64,000 nt of DNA, taken from contig OY764868.1 in NCBI GenBank assembly GCA_963668545.1, positions 1,984,001 through 2,048,000 on the forward strand, read 5' to 3'. The first letter of the stretch is position 1, and the number at the start of each line of letters is the position of its first letter. Origin of the DNA: G963662265 sp963668545. GTDB lineage: Bacteria > Spirochaetota > Spirochaetia > CADAEX01. Shown piece by piece: positions 25,949-34,935 of the stretch. The position numbers and the translations under genes were made by a program. Below the pieces are notes generated by a model, which saw nothing but the letters and a program-made list of their open reading frames with translations, made no database searches and was not told the DNA's origin.

Positions 25949-26446
25949 CTAAATATTCCTTAGAACATCTTCGTAATCAGGTTCTCTGGAAATTTCCGGA
26001 ACAAGCTGCGTATATCTGACTATACCGCTTTCATCTATAACAACAACAGCCCTTGCAAGAAGCCCTTTCAAAGCTCCATCAGTCATTTTTATCCCATATC
26101 GTTCCCCGAAAAGAGAATCTCTCATTTCACTCAATGTAACAAGGTTTTCAATACCTTCAGCCGTACAGAACCTCTGATGTGCAAACGGAAGGTCTCTGGA
26201 AACAGCAAACACAACAGTATTTTCAAGAGATGCAGCCTCCTGGTTAAACCTCCTTACAGAAGCAGCACAGACAGAAGTATCAAGACTTGGAAAAATATTC
26301 AGAATTACTTTTTTCCCTCTGTAGTTTCTGAGATTTATATCAGAAAGGTCTTTTCCGGTAAGATTAAAATCAGGTGCAGGTTTCCCTACCGCAGGAAGTT
26401 CTCCGGATGTATGTACAGTATTACCTTTAATTGTTATTTCAGCCAT
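25949..26446 (-). CDS. tpx: Thiol peroxidase
   Basis: A 165-residue atypical two-Cys peroxiredoxin of the Tpx family, reducing hydroperoxides with thioredoxin as donor. The peroxidatic cysteine is C60 in TSVCAASVRRFN and the resolving cysteine is C94 in RFCTAEG; both are in the expected places. The N-terminal ITIKGNTVHTSG hairpin is diagnostic. GGAGG precedes the ATG. A thioredoxin gene lies elsewhere in the window (53915-54271). The enzyme suggests exposure to peroxide in an otherwise anaerobic-looking gene set. Confidence 0.96.
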   Translation of the reverse strand: MAEITIKGNTVHTSGELPAVGKPAPDFNLTGKDLSDINLRNYRGKKVILNIFPSLDTSVCAASVRRFNQEAASLENTVVFAVSRDLPFAHQRFCTAEGIENLVTLSEMRDSLFGERYGIKMTDGALKGLLARAVVVIDESGIVRYTQLVPEISREPDYEDVLRNI

Positions 26447-26680
26447 TTTTTCCTCCGATTAATAACTTTTTTATTATTTCCTGCAGAGAAATGGTTGTTT
26501 TTTCTACTGTTCCCATTTTCTGTTCAGGAAATCTTTTAATATGAATTTACACATAAAAGTATCCGCAGGAAACATATAAAGTAAAAAAGATGTTCTTTGA
26601 AGACAATTCATGATTATGATGAAGATTTAACGGAAATAGCCGAAAATAATCATAGGTACTATTTTCCCCGGGGATTGCAA

Positions 26681-29443
26681 ATGGATAGATTATTCAAAAA
26701 AGAACTGTCAGATTTCGTATCTGACTCAAAAGAACTGATAAAAGAGATAAAAACTGTTATCAGCAGCAAAAAAGACTATACATACAAGGATCTGGATTTC
26801 ATAGAAAACAGGCTTGATAAAAAGGCATATCAGGCATCTTTTCTTTCACTTCCTGAAATATCTGAATTCCTTCATCCTCTGTCAGAATATTTCAGACAGC
26901 TGAAATTCACTGGAAGTGTTACTAAAAATTCATTCGATTTTGTTTTAAAAATACTCAGCAGATATTCAGAATATATAAATGAAATTGATATTTCAGAAAA
27001 GGAAGGGATGTATATAGATTCTTCTGAAGTCATTCTTTCATCATACTTCAGAAAAATTCCGGGATCCGCAGACCTTCTTCATGCATATGAAAAAAGACAG
27101 ATCAGCTGTTCAAAACTCAACAGGTTCAAAAAACTATCCTTCAGGAAAGACAATGATTTTTCATGGTCAATAAACCTTCCCGGGAACTATATCACTGAAA
27201 ACAGGGGGAAATATTACATTTCCCTGGTTTATCTTGATGTATACCGTCAGAAAAACAGGGAAACCCTTATTGAATCGCTTAAAAATCTCGACAAGAGGAA
27301 TTATACAATAATACACGGACCTCTCCAGGTACCTTTTAAATCCGCAAAAGATAACGAGACAGTCCTTCCCTACTTCATTCTCATCAAGACAACAAAAAAG
27401 GCTGACAAATTCCTCAGGGAACACAATATAGACGGAAAAGTAATAAGGATACTTCACAGACCTGAGGATTATACAGAACCTGAAATCAGAACAATGCAGA
27501 AAATTGCTTCTGCTGAAATAGTAGAAGAAATAAAGGAAGAACCTGTTCCGGAATTAATTGAACACGAGGAGACATCTGCAGCTGATATAGAAAAGAAAGG
27601 TTACAGGAGCGCGATAAAAAAGGGGGAAATCCGTTTTTCAATCGGATTCAAAATGATATCCATAATCTCGCTTATCATTATAATGACCCTTTCAGGTATG
27701 ATTTTCCTGGCAACATATTTTTTCCTTCAGGACAGCCGTGTAAGGGTTGATGAGAACAACCTGAAAGTGTCCGAGGTAATTTCAATGAAGGTCGAAGAAG
27801 ATCTCAACTCATTCGGCAATGCTGCTTCACTTCTCATGCTGGGGGCAAACCAGGAAGGGGAAGGAAAAGAGGATTTTGTAAGGTATTTTTTCAGAAATCA
27901 GAGTAATGTCCTTTTCACAGGACTGCCTTCGGCTGAAATAAACTTCTACAACAAGGATATTATGCTTGAGTATAATATTGATGAGGATTTTATAGATAAT
28001 ATAATCACTGAAAATTCATCTGAAATAGACCAGGCAATGCAGGGTATCACCTCTGTAATAAATGTTTCTCCCTATTTCGGTGTCCCGATGATGTGCCTTT
28101 CAATTCCCTATCGTCAGGGAAGATCTGTTCTTCCAATGGTCATGCTTATAGACCTCCGGTCAAGTTTTATGGAGCTTATTGATACCAGGGGTATAACACT
28201 AACATATATTGTGAATGAAAAAGGGGAACTCATAGCACATCCTGAAGTGGATATGGTTATAGATGCTGTAAATCTGAGCGGACTCAAGGTTGTTGAGGAT
28301 ATGTTCAACCAGCCTGTAAGTTCAGGTCAGATAAGATATACAACAGAATCAGGGCAGACAAATCTCGGATCATTCAAAAAGATTCCCACCGGAAGGCTGG
28401 GCATAATTACAGAAGTCAATGAAAATGTTGCATTTGAGCAGATTTATATAATCCAGAGAAGAAATATTTATCTTATGATAATGGTACTTTCTCTTGCAGT
28501 CCTTATTGTTTATTTCTTTTCAAAATCACTTACTTTTCCTGTAAGAAACCTTGTTGTAGCAACGAAGATGATAGAAAACGGGCAGTTCAGCATCAATCTC
28601 AAAGCCAGGGCAAAGGATGAAATCGGCGTACTTACAAACGCGTTTGTGGAAATGGGCAGGGGGCTTGAAGAAAAAGAGAGAATGAAAGATGCTTTCGGCC
28701 GTTTTGTAAACCAGGAAATAGCTGAAATGGCTATGAAAAACGAAATACAGCTTGGAGGCGAAATAAAGCAGGCTACCATATTCTTTTCAGATATCCGTTC
28801 ATTTACAGCTATTTCGGAAAAACTGACACCTTCAGAAGTTGTAGAATTTCTCAATGAATATATGACACTCATGGTTCAGTGTGTAAATGAAAGCCATGGT
28901 TTTGTAGACAAGTATATAGGTGATGCAATAATGGCAGTCTGGGGTACTCCAATTTCGCACGGCAATGACACGGAAAATGCCATAAACGGGGCTCTCAAGA
29001 TGAGAACAGCACTTATGAGGTTCAACCTTGACAGGGGAAGCGATAAAAAACCAATAATCAGGATAGGATGCGGTCTCAACACAGGTGATGTTCTTGCAGG
29101 ACAGATCGGTTCAAACGAAAGGATGGAATATACAGTAATCGGAGATGCTGTTAACCTTGCATCCCGTATCGAAGCTCTCAATAAACCGATGGGAACAGAT
29201 CTCCTTATTTCACAGAATACAGCTGACCAGGTTGAAGGAATATATGATCTTGTACCTATGAACAAGATAAAGGTGAAGGGGAAGTCGGAACCTCAGCAGA
29301 TTTATGCAGTACTCGGACGGCTTGATGATGAAAACAGACCCAGAAGCCTCAGGGACCTCAGGCAGAAAGTGGGTATTGTCGGTAATTTTGATAATATAGC
29401 AGATGTCGAAGAGAAAGAAGTAAAATATGAGATCATTGATTAA
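26681..29443 (+). CDS. Membrane receptor adenylate/guanylate cyclase (class III)
   Basis: About 920 residues from ATG 26681 (GGGGA six bases upstream); the frame is open back to a TTG at 26597 without a ribosome-binding site. Residues about 1-110 form a helical bundle like an HPt domain but without the phosphorylated histidine. An unrecognised cytoplasmic domain follows. Membrane helices near 324-348 and 595-616 flank a periplasmic Cache-like region. Then come HAMP and a class III cyclase domain (about 690-875) with metal-binding aspartates in FFSDIRSF and YIGDAIMAVWG and the substrate region EYTVIGDAVNLASR. It makes cAMP (or cGMP) in response to an external signal. The downstream FecR protein overlaps it by 17 bases and is its probable partner. 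Confidence 0.88.
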   Translation: MDRLFKKELSDFVSDSKELIKEIKTVISSKKDYTYKDLDFIENRLDKKAYQASFLSLPEISEFLHPLSEYFRQLKFTGSVTKNSFDFVLKILSRYSEYINEIDISEKEGMYIDSSEVILSSYFRKIPGSADLLHAYEKRQISCSKLNRFKKLSFRKDNDFSWSINLPGNYITENRGKYYISLVYLDVYRQKNRETLIESLKNLDKRNYTIIHGPLQVPFKSAKDNETVLPYFILIKTTKKADKFLREHNIDGKVIRILHRPEDYTEPEIRTMQKIASAEIVEEIKEEPVPELIEHEETSAADIEKKGYRSAIKKGEIRFSIGFKMISIISLIIIMTLSGMIFLATYFFLQDSRVRVDENNLKVSEVISMKVEEDLNSFGNAASLLMLGANQEGEGKEDFVRYFFRNQSNVLFTGLPSAEINFYNKDIMLEYNIDEDFIDNIITENSSEIDQAMQGITSVINVSPYFGVPMMCLSIPYRQGRSVLPMVMLIDLRSSFMELIDTRGITLTYIVNEKGELIAHPEVDMVIDAVNLSGLKVVEDMFNQPVSSGQIRYTTESGQTNLGSFKKIPTGRLGIITEVNENVAFEQIYIIQRRNIYLMIMVLSLAVLIVYFFSKSLTFPVRNLVVATKMIENGQFSINLKARAKDEIGVLTNAFVEMGRGLEEKERMKDAFGRFVNQEIAEMAMKNEIQLGGEIKQATIFFSDIRSFTAISEKLTPSEVVEFLNEYMTLMVQCVNESHGFVDKYIGDAIMAVWGTPISHGNDTENAINGALKMRTALMRFNLDRGSDKKPIIRIGCGLNTGDVLAGQIGSNERMEYTVIGDAVNLASRIEALNKPMGTDLLISQNTADQVEGIYDLVPMNKIKVKGKSEPQQIYAVLGRLDDENRPRSLRDLRQKVGIVGNFDNIADVEEKEVKYEIID

Positions 29444-32168
29444 GGATTTCCTTGCAGTAATAATTTCGGGAATTATCTTTGTAACTGCAGGGTGGTTCTT
29501 TTATACAGATATTAATTCAACGCTTCAGTACACTGGCGGAGAGGAAATCGGGCTGATAATGTTTAAAAAGAATACTGCCCAGCGTAAATATTCGGGAAGG
29601 GCTGTGTGGGAAAACATAGATACGGCAGCCCCTGTATACAGCAATGACACACTCAGAACAAGCGCTGATTCAGAAGCTGTAGTCCTGATGAACGATGGTA
29701 CAGAAATTATACTCCAGGACAACTCCCTTATAGTGCTTGAATGGAATGAAAATGAGAAAAACATTGAATTCCTGGGCGGTAATATTTCCGCGAAAAATGC
29801 AAGTGAAGAAACTGCAGGTATAAAAATAAAATCCGCAGATACAGTAATATCTCTTGATGATGCAAGTATCAATCTCCAGGGAACTGAAGGAAATCTTGAT
29901 CTTTCTGTAATGGAAGGAAATATCGGTCTTGCAAAAGGGAAAATCACCCAGGAGGTCAAGGCTAACCAGAAAGCACTGCTTTCCAAAGGTTCTGATGATT
30001 TCATGATCAACGAAATAATGATCAGGCCTGATACTCCTGAAGATAATATGTATTTTCTTACATTCAATAATATAAAAAGTATAAACTTCAGGTGGAATTT
30101 CCTCAGACCTGTTGAAAACCCTGTTCTCAGGATTGCCAGGGACATGGATTTCAGAAAAATTGTAGCTGAAGAAGCAGTTGAAGATGTCTTTTCATTGAAG
30201 AAAGAATTGCAGGAAGGGACCTATTACTGGCAGCTTCAGTCTTCAACAGAACCCGGTATCAAGGGTCCTTTAAGAAGGTTTGTAATTATCAATGATAAAT
30301 ACCCTGACATGCTCACCCCCACAGAGGGAATTGAAATCAAATACAGGAATGAACTTCCAAAACTGAGATTCCTCTGGAACCAGGGAATTTTTCCGGAACA
30401 TTACCTTCTTGAAGTATCATTGAATAATAATTTCAGCGAGAATGTTGTTTCTGAAAAAGTTAAGGGGAATTTCTTTTTTCTCAATACGCTGTCGCAGGGG
30501 AAATATTTCTGGAGACTGACACCCTACTATTCTCTCGGAAATATCGGCTATGTTAAAAATGATAAATTCCAGCCTTTTGAAATAATTCAGACAACTGCGC
30601 TTGAGCCTGTGCAGCTTGTTTTCCCTCCCAACAATACTGAAATATCAACTATTGAAAGCAGCAAAGGGATCAAATTCAAATGGAAAGAGGAAGCTGAAAT
30701 ATCATCATACCAGTTTTATCTGTCAGAAGACCCCGGATTTACAAGCACTATCTATAACGAGCCTCTGTCTGCTGCAATATTTTCAGTAAATGATCTTCTG
30801 AAAGAAGGGACTTATTACTGGAAAATAAGCGGCGTTACAAAGGACAATGAAGTACTTCCCCACTCCAGTTACCGGGTAATTTCCATCAAGGAATCCACAG
30901 GTGAAATAGAACTGAAATATCCCCCTGACAAGGACCACTTTGAAATTGAAATGTTCGGAAACAGAACTTTCACCTGGGACAGTACAATAGGTGAAAAATT
31001 CAGATTCTCCCTTTTCAAGGATTCACCTGATTCCACACCCATTATTGAAGACTATGTGGCCGGCAAATCCAGAAAAACAATGATTCCCGCTTCAGGCGAA
31101 TACTTCTGGCAGGTTTCAGTTGTTGATGAGTTCAACAATCCTGTAATTGACAGTAAAATCAATACATTCAATACAAGGACACCTTTGCCGATGCCTGCCA
31201 TGATATCCCCTGAGACTGATGAAAATATTTCAATTATAGGTGATGACAAGCTTGATTTCAGCTGGGAAAAAACATATTCAGCAGATTACTATTCACTGGA
31301 AATTGTGAGGGACTCAGACAGAAAGCTGTTAGGCAGTTTCAGTAAAATAGACAAAACATCTTTCCAGTTTGACCAGACCGGTATACTGACAGAAGGCAGA
31401 TATACAGCAAAGCTTAAAGCATATAAAAAAGCAGATCTTGGGTGGGATATATCAGAAAGCGGGGAACTTGTTGTACCTTTCAGGATAGGTGAAGTTGTTA
31501 TCTATGATCAGCCTGTTCTTGTTTCACCCCGCAATAATTCAGTATCAAGCCTTGAAGATATACTGAACGGGAACTTCATATTCAAGTGGGACCATTCACC
31601 TCTGCTTGCAGAGTATGAAATTACTATTTCCGAATCAATGGATTTCGACAGGAACCTGTCTGTATATAACGCAAAAGGGCTTCAGTACAGACCCAGTGAT
31701 ATCAAACCGGGAAAATATTACTGGAAAGTAAGGGGTCTGGACAGTAAAAAATACTCTACCCCTGAATCAGGCATATACAGCTTCTTTATAGACAATATAC
31801 AGCCTCTGTTAAATCCGGTTGTTATTTCACCTTTTAAAAATGAAGTGATCAATATGGATGACCGGGATATCCTTAACTTCAACTGGAAAGAATCTCCTGA
31901 AGCTGATTACTATATTGTTAAACTCTACTCCAGCAGTTCATCATCTCCTGTATTTTCTGATGACAAATACAGGGGAACATCACTTGATTTCAAGGAACTT
32001 GACAAGCTTGATACAGGCAGTTTCACTTTTTCAGTTCAGGCAGTCAAGGACCTTCCCGAAAACAAGAAAAGAATCAGTATTGAGGTGAAACAGTCATTTT
32101 CACTGACACTTACCGAACCTTCGGATGAGATTGAAATTATCACTGTTGATGAACAGTTTATTTTTTAA
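29427..32168 (+). CDS. Membrane-anchored FecR-domain protein with seven FN3-like repeats
   Basis: A 913-residue protein. It has a short cytoplasmic start, a signal-anchor helix (residues about 7-25), a FecR domain (about 50-190: ENIDTAAPVYSNDTLRTSAD, AVVLMNDGTEIIL) and then seven repeats of about 90-100 residues to the end. Each repeat has an FxW start, a Y-x-L/I-x-(V/L)-S strand and an EGxYYW-x-(V/L) closing strand, as in fibronectin-III-like folds. The start codon overlaps the cyclase gene by 17 bases, so the two are translationally coupled. A periplasmic sensor or cell-wall binding role for the cyclase is inferred. A terminator follows at 32193. Confidence 0.85.
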   Translation: MRSLIKDFLAVIISGIIFVTAGWFFYTDINSTLQYTGGEEIGLIMFKKNTAQRKYSGRAVWENIDTAAPVYSNDTLRTSADSEAVVLMNDGTEIILQDNSLIVLEWNENEKNIEFLGGNISAKNASEETAGIKIKSADTVISLDDASINLQGTEGNLDLSVMEGNIGLAKGKITQEVKANQKALLSKGSDDFMINEIMIRPDTPEDNMYFLTFNNIKSINFRWNFLRPVENPVLRIARDMDFRKIVAEEAVEDVFSLKKELQEGTYYWQLQSSTEPGIKGPLRRFVIINDKYPDMLTPTEGIEIKYRNELPKLRFLWNQGIFPEHYLLEVSLNNNFSENVVSEKVKGNFFFLNTLSQGKYFWRLTPYYSLGNIGYVKNDKFQPFEIIQTTALEPVQLVFPPNNTEISTIESSKGIKFKWKEEAEISSYQFYLSEDPGFTSTIYNEPLSAAIFSVNDLLKEGTYYWKISGVTKDNEVLPHSSYRVISIKESTGEIELKYPPDKDHFEIEMFGNRTFTWDSTIGEKFRFSLFKDSPDSTPIIEDYVAGKSRKTMIPASGEYFWQVSVVDEFNNPVIDSKINTFNTRTPLPMPAMISPETDENISIIGDDKLDFSWEKTYSADYYSLEIVRDSDRKLLGSFSKIDKTSFQFDQTGILTEGRYTAKLKAYKKADLGWDISESGELVVPFRIGEVVIYDQPVLVSPRNNSVSSLEDILNGNFIFKWDHSPLLAEYEITISESMDFDRNLSVYNAKGLQYRPSDIKPGKYYWKVRGLDSKKYSTPESGIYSFFIDNIQPLLNPVVISPFKNEVINMDDRDILNFNWKESPEADYYIVKLYSSSSSSPVFSDDKYRGTSLDFKELDKLDTGSFTFSVQAVKDLPENKKRISIEVKQSFSLTLTEPSDEIEIITVDEQFIF

Positions 32169-32192
32169 ATCTCGAATATATTTTTCAAACAG

Positions 32193-32222
32193 AAACCTGC
32201 AGAATTCACTGCAGGTTTTTTT
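32193..32222 (+). terminator. Terminator of the cyclase-FecR operon
   Basis: AAACCTGCAG (32193-32202) pairs with CTGCAGGTTT (32209-32218) around six bases and continues into a T run. Confidence 0.9.
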
Positions 32223-32298
32223 ATGCCTCATCCTGTTTTATGATTTTACAGATTGACTTATCCCTGTAAATACTGTTAATTATTCCGGGATAATAATT

Positions 32299-33954
32299 TT
32301 GTTAAAAATATCATTCATATCGGTACACATAAAAAATTCCCCTCTGGCATTCCCCCTTTCATCTGCAATTCTTGCTGCTGCTGTTTCCGGTAATCCGATG
32401 CTTCAAGACAGGACTGAATCGGCAATCATGGATTTCTATCTTGATGACATTATTTCTGATGCCGCAGCTGCAATAATTGATTCAGGCTCAGATATTGCGG
32501 CATTTTCTGTTTACATATGGAACAGGGATTTCACAATCTCACTTATAAGTGAAATCAGACAGATGAAACCGGATATTCTTATACTTGCAGGAGGAGCAGA
32601 AGTTACTGCAGATCCTTTATATTTTTCAGAACACCCTGATATTGACTTTTTTGTAAACGGTGAAGGAGAAGAGGCTGTTACAGAATGCCTTTTATCACTT
32701 ACGGAAAACAGAAAAAGTCTGGGAAGATCTTCAGATCAGCAAAGAAGAACTGTCGCTGATCCCGGTTCCTTCCCCTCCCCTTTTCTTGGTCATTCCATTG
32801 ATTTGAAAAAATATGACGGTATTTTATGGGAACTTTCAAGGGGCTGTCCTTTCAGCTGCAGTTTCTGTTTTGAATCAAGAGGCAGCAGCAGAGTAAGAAA
32901 ATTCCCTCTGGAAAGAATAGAAAAAGAACTTGATCTTATAGTTGAATCCGGAATTGACCAGGTTTTTGTACTTGATCCGACCTTCAATATTGACAGGAAA
33001 AGGGCTGTCAAAATTCTTTCAGTCATTAAAAATAAAGCACCTGACATACATTTCACTTTTGAAATAAGAAGTGAGTATATTGATGAAGAAACAGCACTTC
33101 TTTTTTCAGAAATAACCTGCTCTCTTCAGATTGGACTTCAGTCATCATCTCCTGATGTTCTTGCCAATGTAAACAGGTCACTGGATAAAGAGGATTTTTT
33201 CAATAAAATCCTACTTCTTCATGAGCAGGGGGCTGTTTACGGTTTTGATATAATCTTCGGTCTGCCGGGAGATACTCTTCATTTATTCATGGAAAGTATT
33301 GATTTTGCCCTTTCAATGGCTCCGAACCATATAGATATTTTCCCTCTTGCTGTACTTAAAGGTACAGATCTTTACGAAAGGGCGGATTCTTTAGGTATAA
33401 GATACAGAAAAAAGGACCCCTATACAGTAATTGAAACACCTCTCTTTTCTGAAAAGGAAATAACAGAAGCATCTGCCTTTTCTGAAAAAATAGACCTTTT
33501 TTACAACAGGGGAAAAGCTGTTTCCTTTTTTTCACTGATTACTGAAAATCTAGATATTTCACCATTTGAGTTTTTCATTTTTTTTACGGAATGGTTTTCG
33601 GAAAACCTTGCAGATGAAACTGACATCAGCAATATTGAATATAAGGCGATCCTGTCAATCCAGAGAATTTCCGTCTATGATCTTTTCTTCAGTGCTGGAA
33701 AAGAAAAAGAGGGACTTCTTTTGTCAGATATAATACTTATAATGAACAGTATCTTTATCCCGGAAAACAATCCCGTTACTGAGAAAACCGTTGAAAACAT
33801 TCCTGTATCAGCAGCAGACAGGAAAATTGATAAATCGTTTCTGCTCTCTGTAAACCCTTTATCAGGTTGTTTTAATATGGAAAAAGTAGTTGAATACCTT
33901 GATTCAGGGATCACAGATCTTGAAGAACTTGTATTCTTTACTTCCAGGCAATAA
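32299..33954 (+). CDS. B12-binding domain radical SAM protein (DUF4080-type)
   Basis: A 551-residue protein starting at a TTG with CGGGA eight bases upstream. Residues about 1-150 form a cobalamin-binding-like Rossmann domain (LAGGAEVTADP, FFVNGEGEEA) without the DxHxxG motif. The radical SAM core has C-x3-C-x2-C in SRGCPFSCSFCFESRG near residue 190 and GLPGDT further on. The C-terminal 170 residues resemble the DUF4080 extension. Related proteins are class B methyltransferases or ring-forming enzymes, but no substrate can be named here. The gene stands alone between two terminators. Confidence 0.85.
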   Translation: MLKISFISVHIKNSPLAFPLSSAILAAAVSGNPMLQDRTESAIMDFYLDDIISDAAAAIIDSGSDIAAFSVYIWNRDFTISLISEIRQMKPDILILAGGAEVTADPLYFSEHPDIDFFVNGEGEEAVTECLLSLTENRKSLGRSSDQQRRTVADPGSFPSPFLGHSIDLKKYDGILWELSRGCPFSCSFCFESRGSSRVRKFPLERIEKELDLIVESGIDQVFVLDPTFNIDRKRAVKILSVIKNKAPDIHFTFEIRSEYIDEETALLFSEITCSLQIGLQSSSPDVLANVNRSLDKEDFFNKILLLHEQGAVYGFDIIFGLPGDTLHLFMESIDFALSMAPNHIDIFPLAVLKGTDLYERADSLGIRYRKKDPYTVIETPLFSEKEITEASAFSEKIDLFYNRGKAVSFFSLITENLDISPFEFFIFFTEWFSENLADETDISNIEYKAILSIQRISVYDLFFSAGKEKEGLLLSDIILIMNSIFIPENNPVTEKTVENIPVSAADRKIDKSFLLSVNPLSGCFNMEKVVEYLDSGITDLEELVFFTSRQ

Positions 33955-34002
33955 TTTTCCATTTCAAATAATTAATAATATATCTGTTTTCTGTTTCGAG
34001 AA

Positions 34003-34031
34003 TTGCATTATCAACTTTTTTTATTTATAAT
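34003..34031 (+). promoter_or_regulatory. Promoter for the outer-membrane protein gene
   Basis: TTGCAT (34003-34008), 17 bases, TATAAT (34026-34031), 31 bases before the ATG at 34063. The -10 box is a perfect consensus, which fits a highly expressed protein. Confidence 0.75.
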
Positions 34032-34062
34032 CATATCATTCATAAAAAAAAAGGAGTACTAA

Positions 34063-34842
34063 ATGATCAAAAAAATAATAGTTACAGCTGTTCTTTCAGT
34101 TTTTTGTCTTTTCAGCCTTTCCGCTCAGTCATTAAAAGGAATGTCTCTAAATGGTTCAACAGGACTGATCAGCATACCATCAGCAAGAATCGGATGGGAA
34201 AAATCAGCAGATGTTGGAATAGATGTAGGCTATCATGCTATCATGGATGATCCTGACAATACCAGCATTCCAAAAGCATCTGTCAGCCTTTTTAAAATTG
34301 CTGAAATTGCCTTTGCTTATGACACACAGCAGGATTCAGACAATTCTGATACACTTATAAATGCAAAAGTCCAGCTTCCGATTAAAAGCTCATCAGCAGT
34401 AGCAATAGGTATGAACTACCAGGCATTAAAAATTGCTGCACAGGAGGAATCTGTGAATCAGGTTTACCTTGCAACAACATATCCGGGTGATTTTTTCAAG
34501 ATGCCTGCAGAAACAACAGTTACCATAGGCAAGACTTTCGGCGACATTGCACCTGACGACAACATTGATTTCGGAATGGGATTTGACCTTCTCCTCTTCC
34601 CTTCCACTTTCAATGGTCTTATCCACTGGATAAATGATTTTGCAAACTTTTCCTACAGTTTCAACGCAATTGGATCAAATGCAGGTTACAGGGGTAGTTT
34701 CAACACAGGTATAAGAATTGACCTTTCAACAATTCCTGCCCTTGCTGAATACAAATGTGTAATTGATGCTTTTATCACTGACACACTTGATGAAAACCGT
34801 GCTTTTGCAATCGGCGGAAGTTTCGGACTGCCTGTTAAATAA
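34063..34842 (+). CDS. Outer-membrane protein, YjbH/spirochaete porin-like
   Basis: A 259-residue exported protein with a signal peptide ending in SAQS. Its first mature segment, SLNGSTGLISIPSARIGWEKSADVGI, reads like the start of YjbH-type and related outer-membrane beta-barrels. Here it is cited in part only: GSTGLISIPSA is the family phrase. The rest alternates short strands and turns, ending GGSFGLPVK. AAGGAG precedes the ATG by seven bases, and a consensus promoter and strong terminator flank it, suggesting abundant expression as a single gene. The function, porin or structural, is not determined. Confidence 0.75.
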   Translation: MIKKIIVTAVLSVFCLFSLSAQSLKGMSLNGSTGLISIPSARIGWEKSADVGIDVGYHAIMDDPDNTSIPKASVSLFKIAEIAFAYDTQQDSDNSDTLINAKVQLPIKSSSAVAIGMNYQALKIAAQEESVNQVYLATTYPGDFFKMPAETTVTIGKTFGDIAPDDNIDFGMGFDLLLFPSTFNGLIHWINDFANFSYSFNAIGSNAGYRGSFNTGIRIDLSTIPALAEYKCVIDAFITDTLDENRAFAIGGSFGLPVK

Positions 34843-34867
34843 TTCTTTTATACTTTAGCTGAGAATA

Positions 34868-34908
34868 AAAAAAACCCCTGGCATTCATATGCTTCAGGGG
34901 TTTTTTAA
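34868..34908. terminator. Bidirectional terminator between outer-membrane protein and TRAP operon
   Basis: AAAAAACCCCTG (34868 onward) pairs with CAGGGGTTTTTT across a 14-base loop. A and T runs flank both sides, so it can end transcription from both convergent units. Confidence 0.9.
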
Positions 34909-34935
34909 TTTCTGGTCTTAAATAGCAACTACTTC

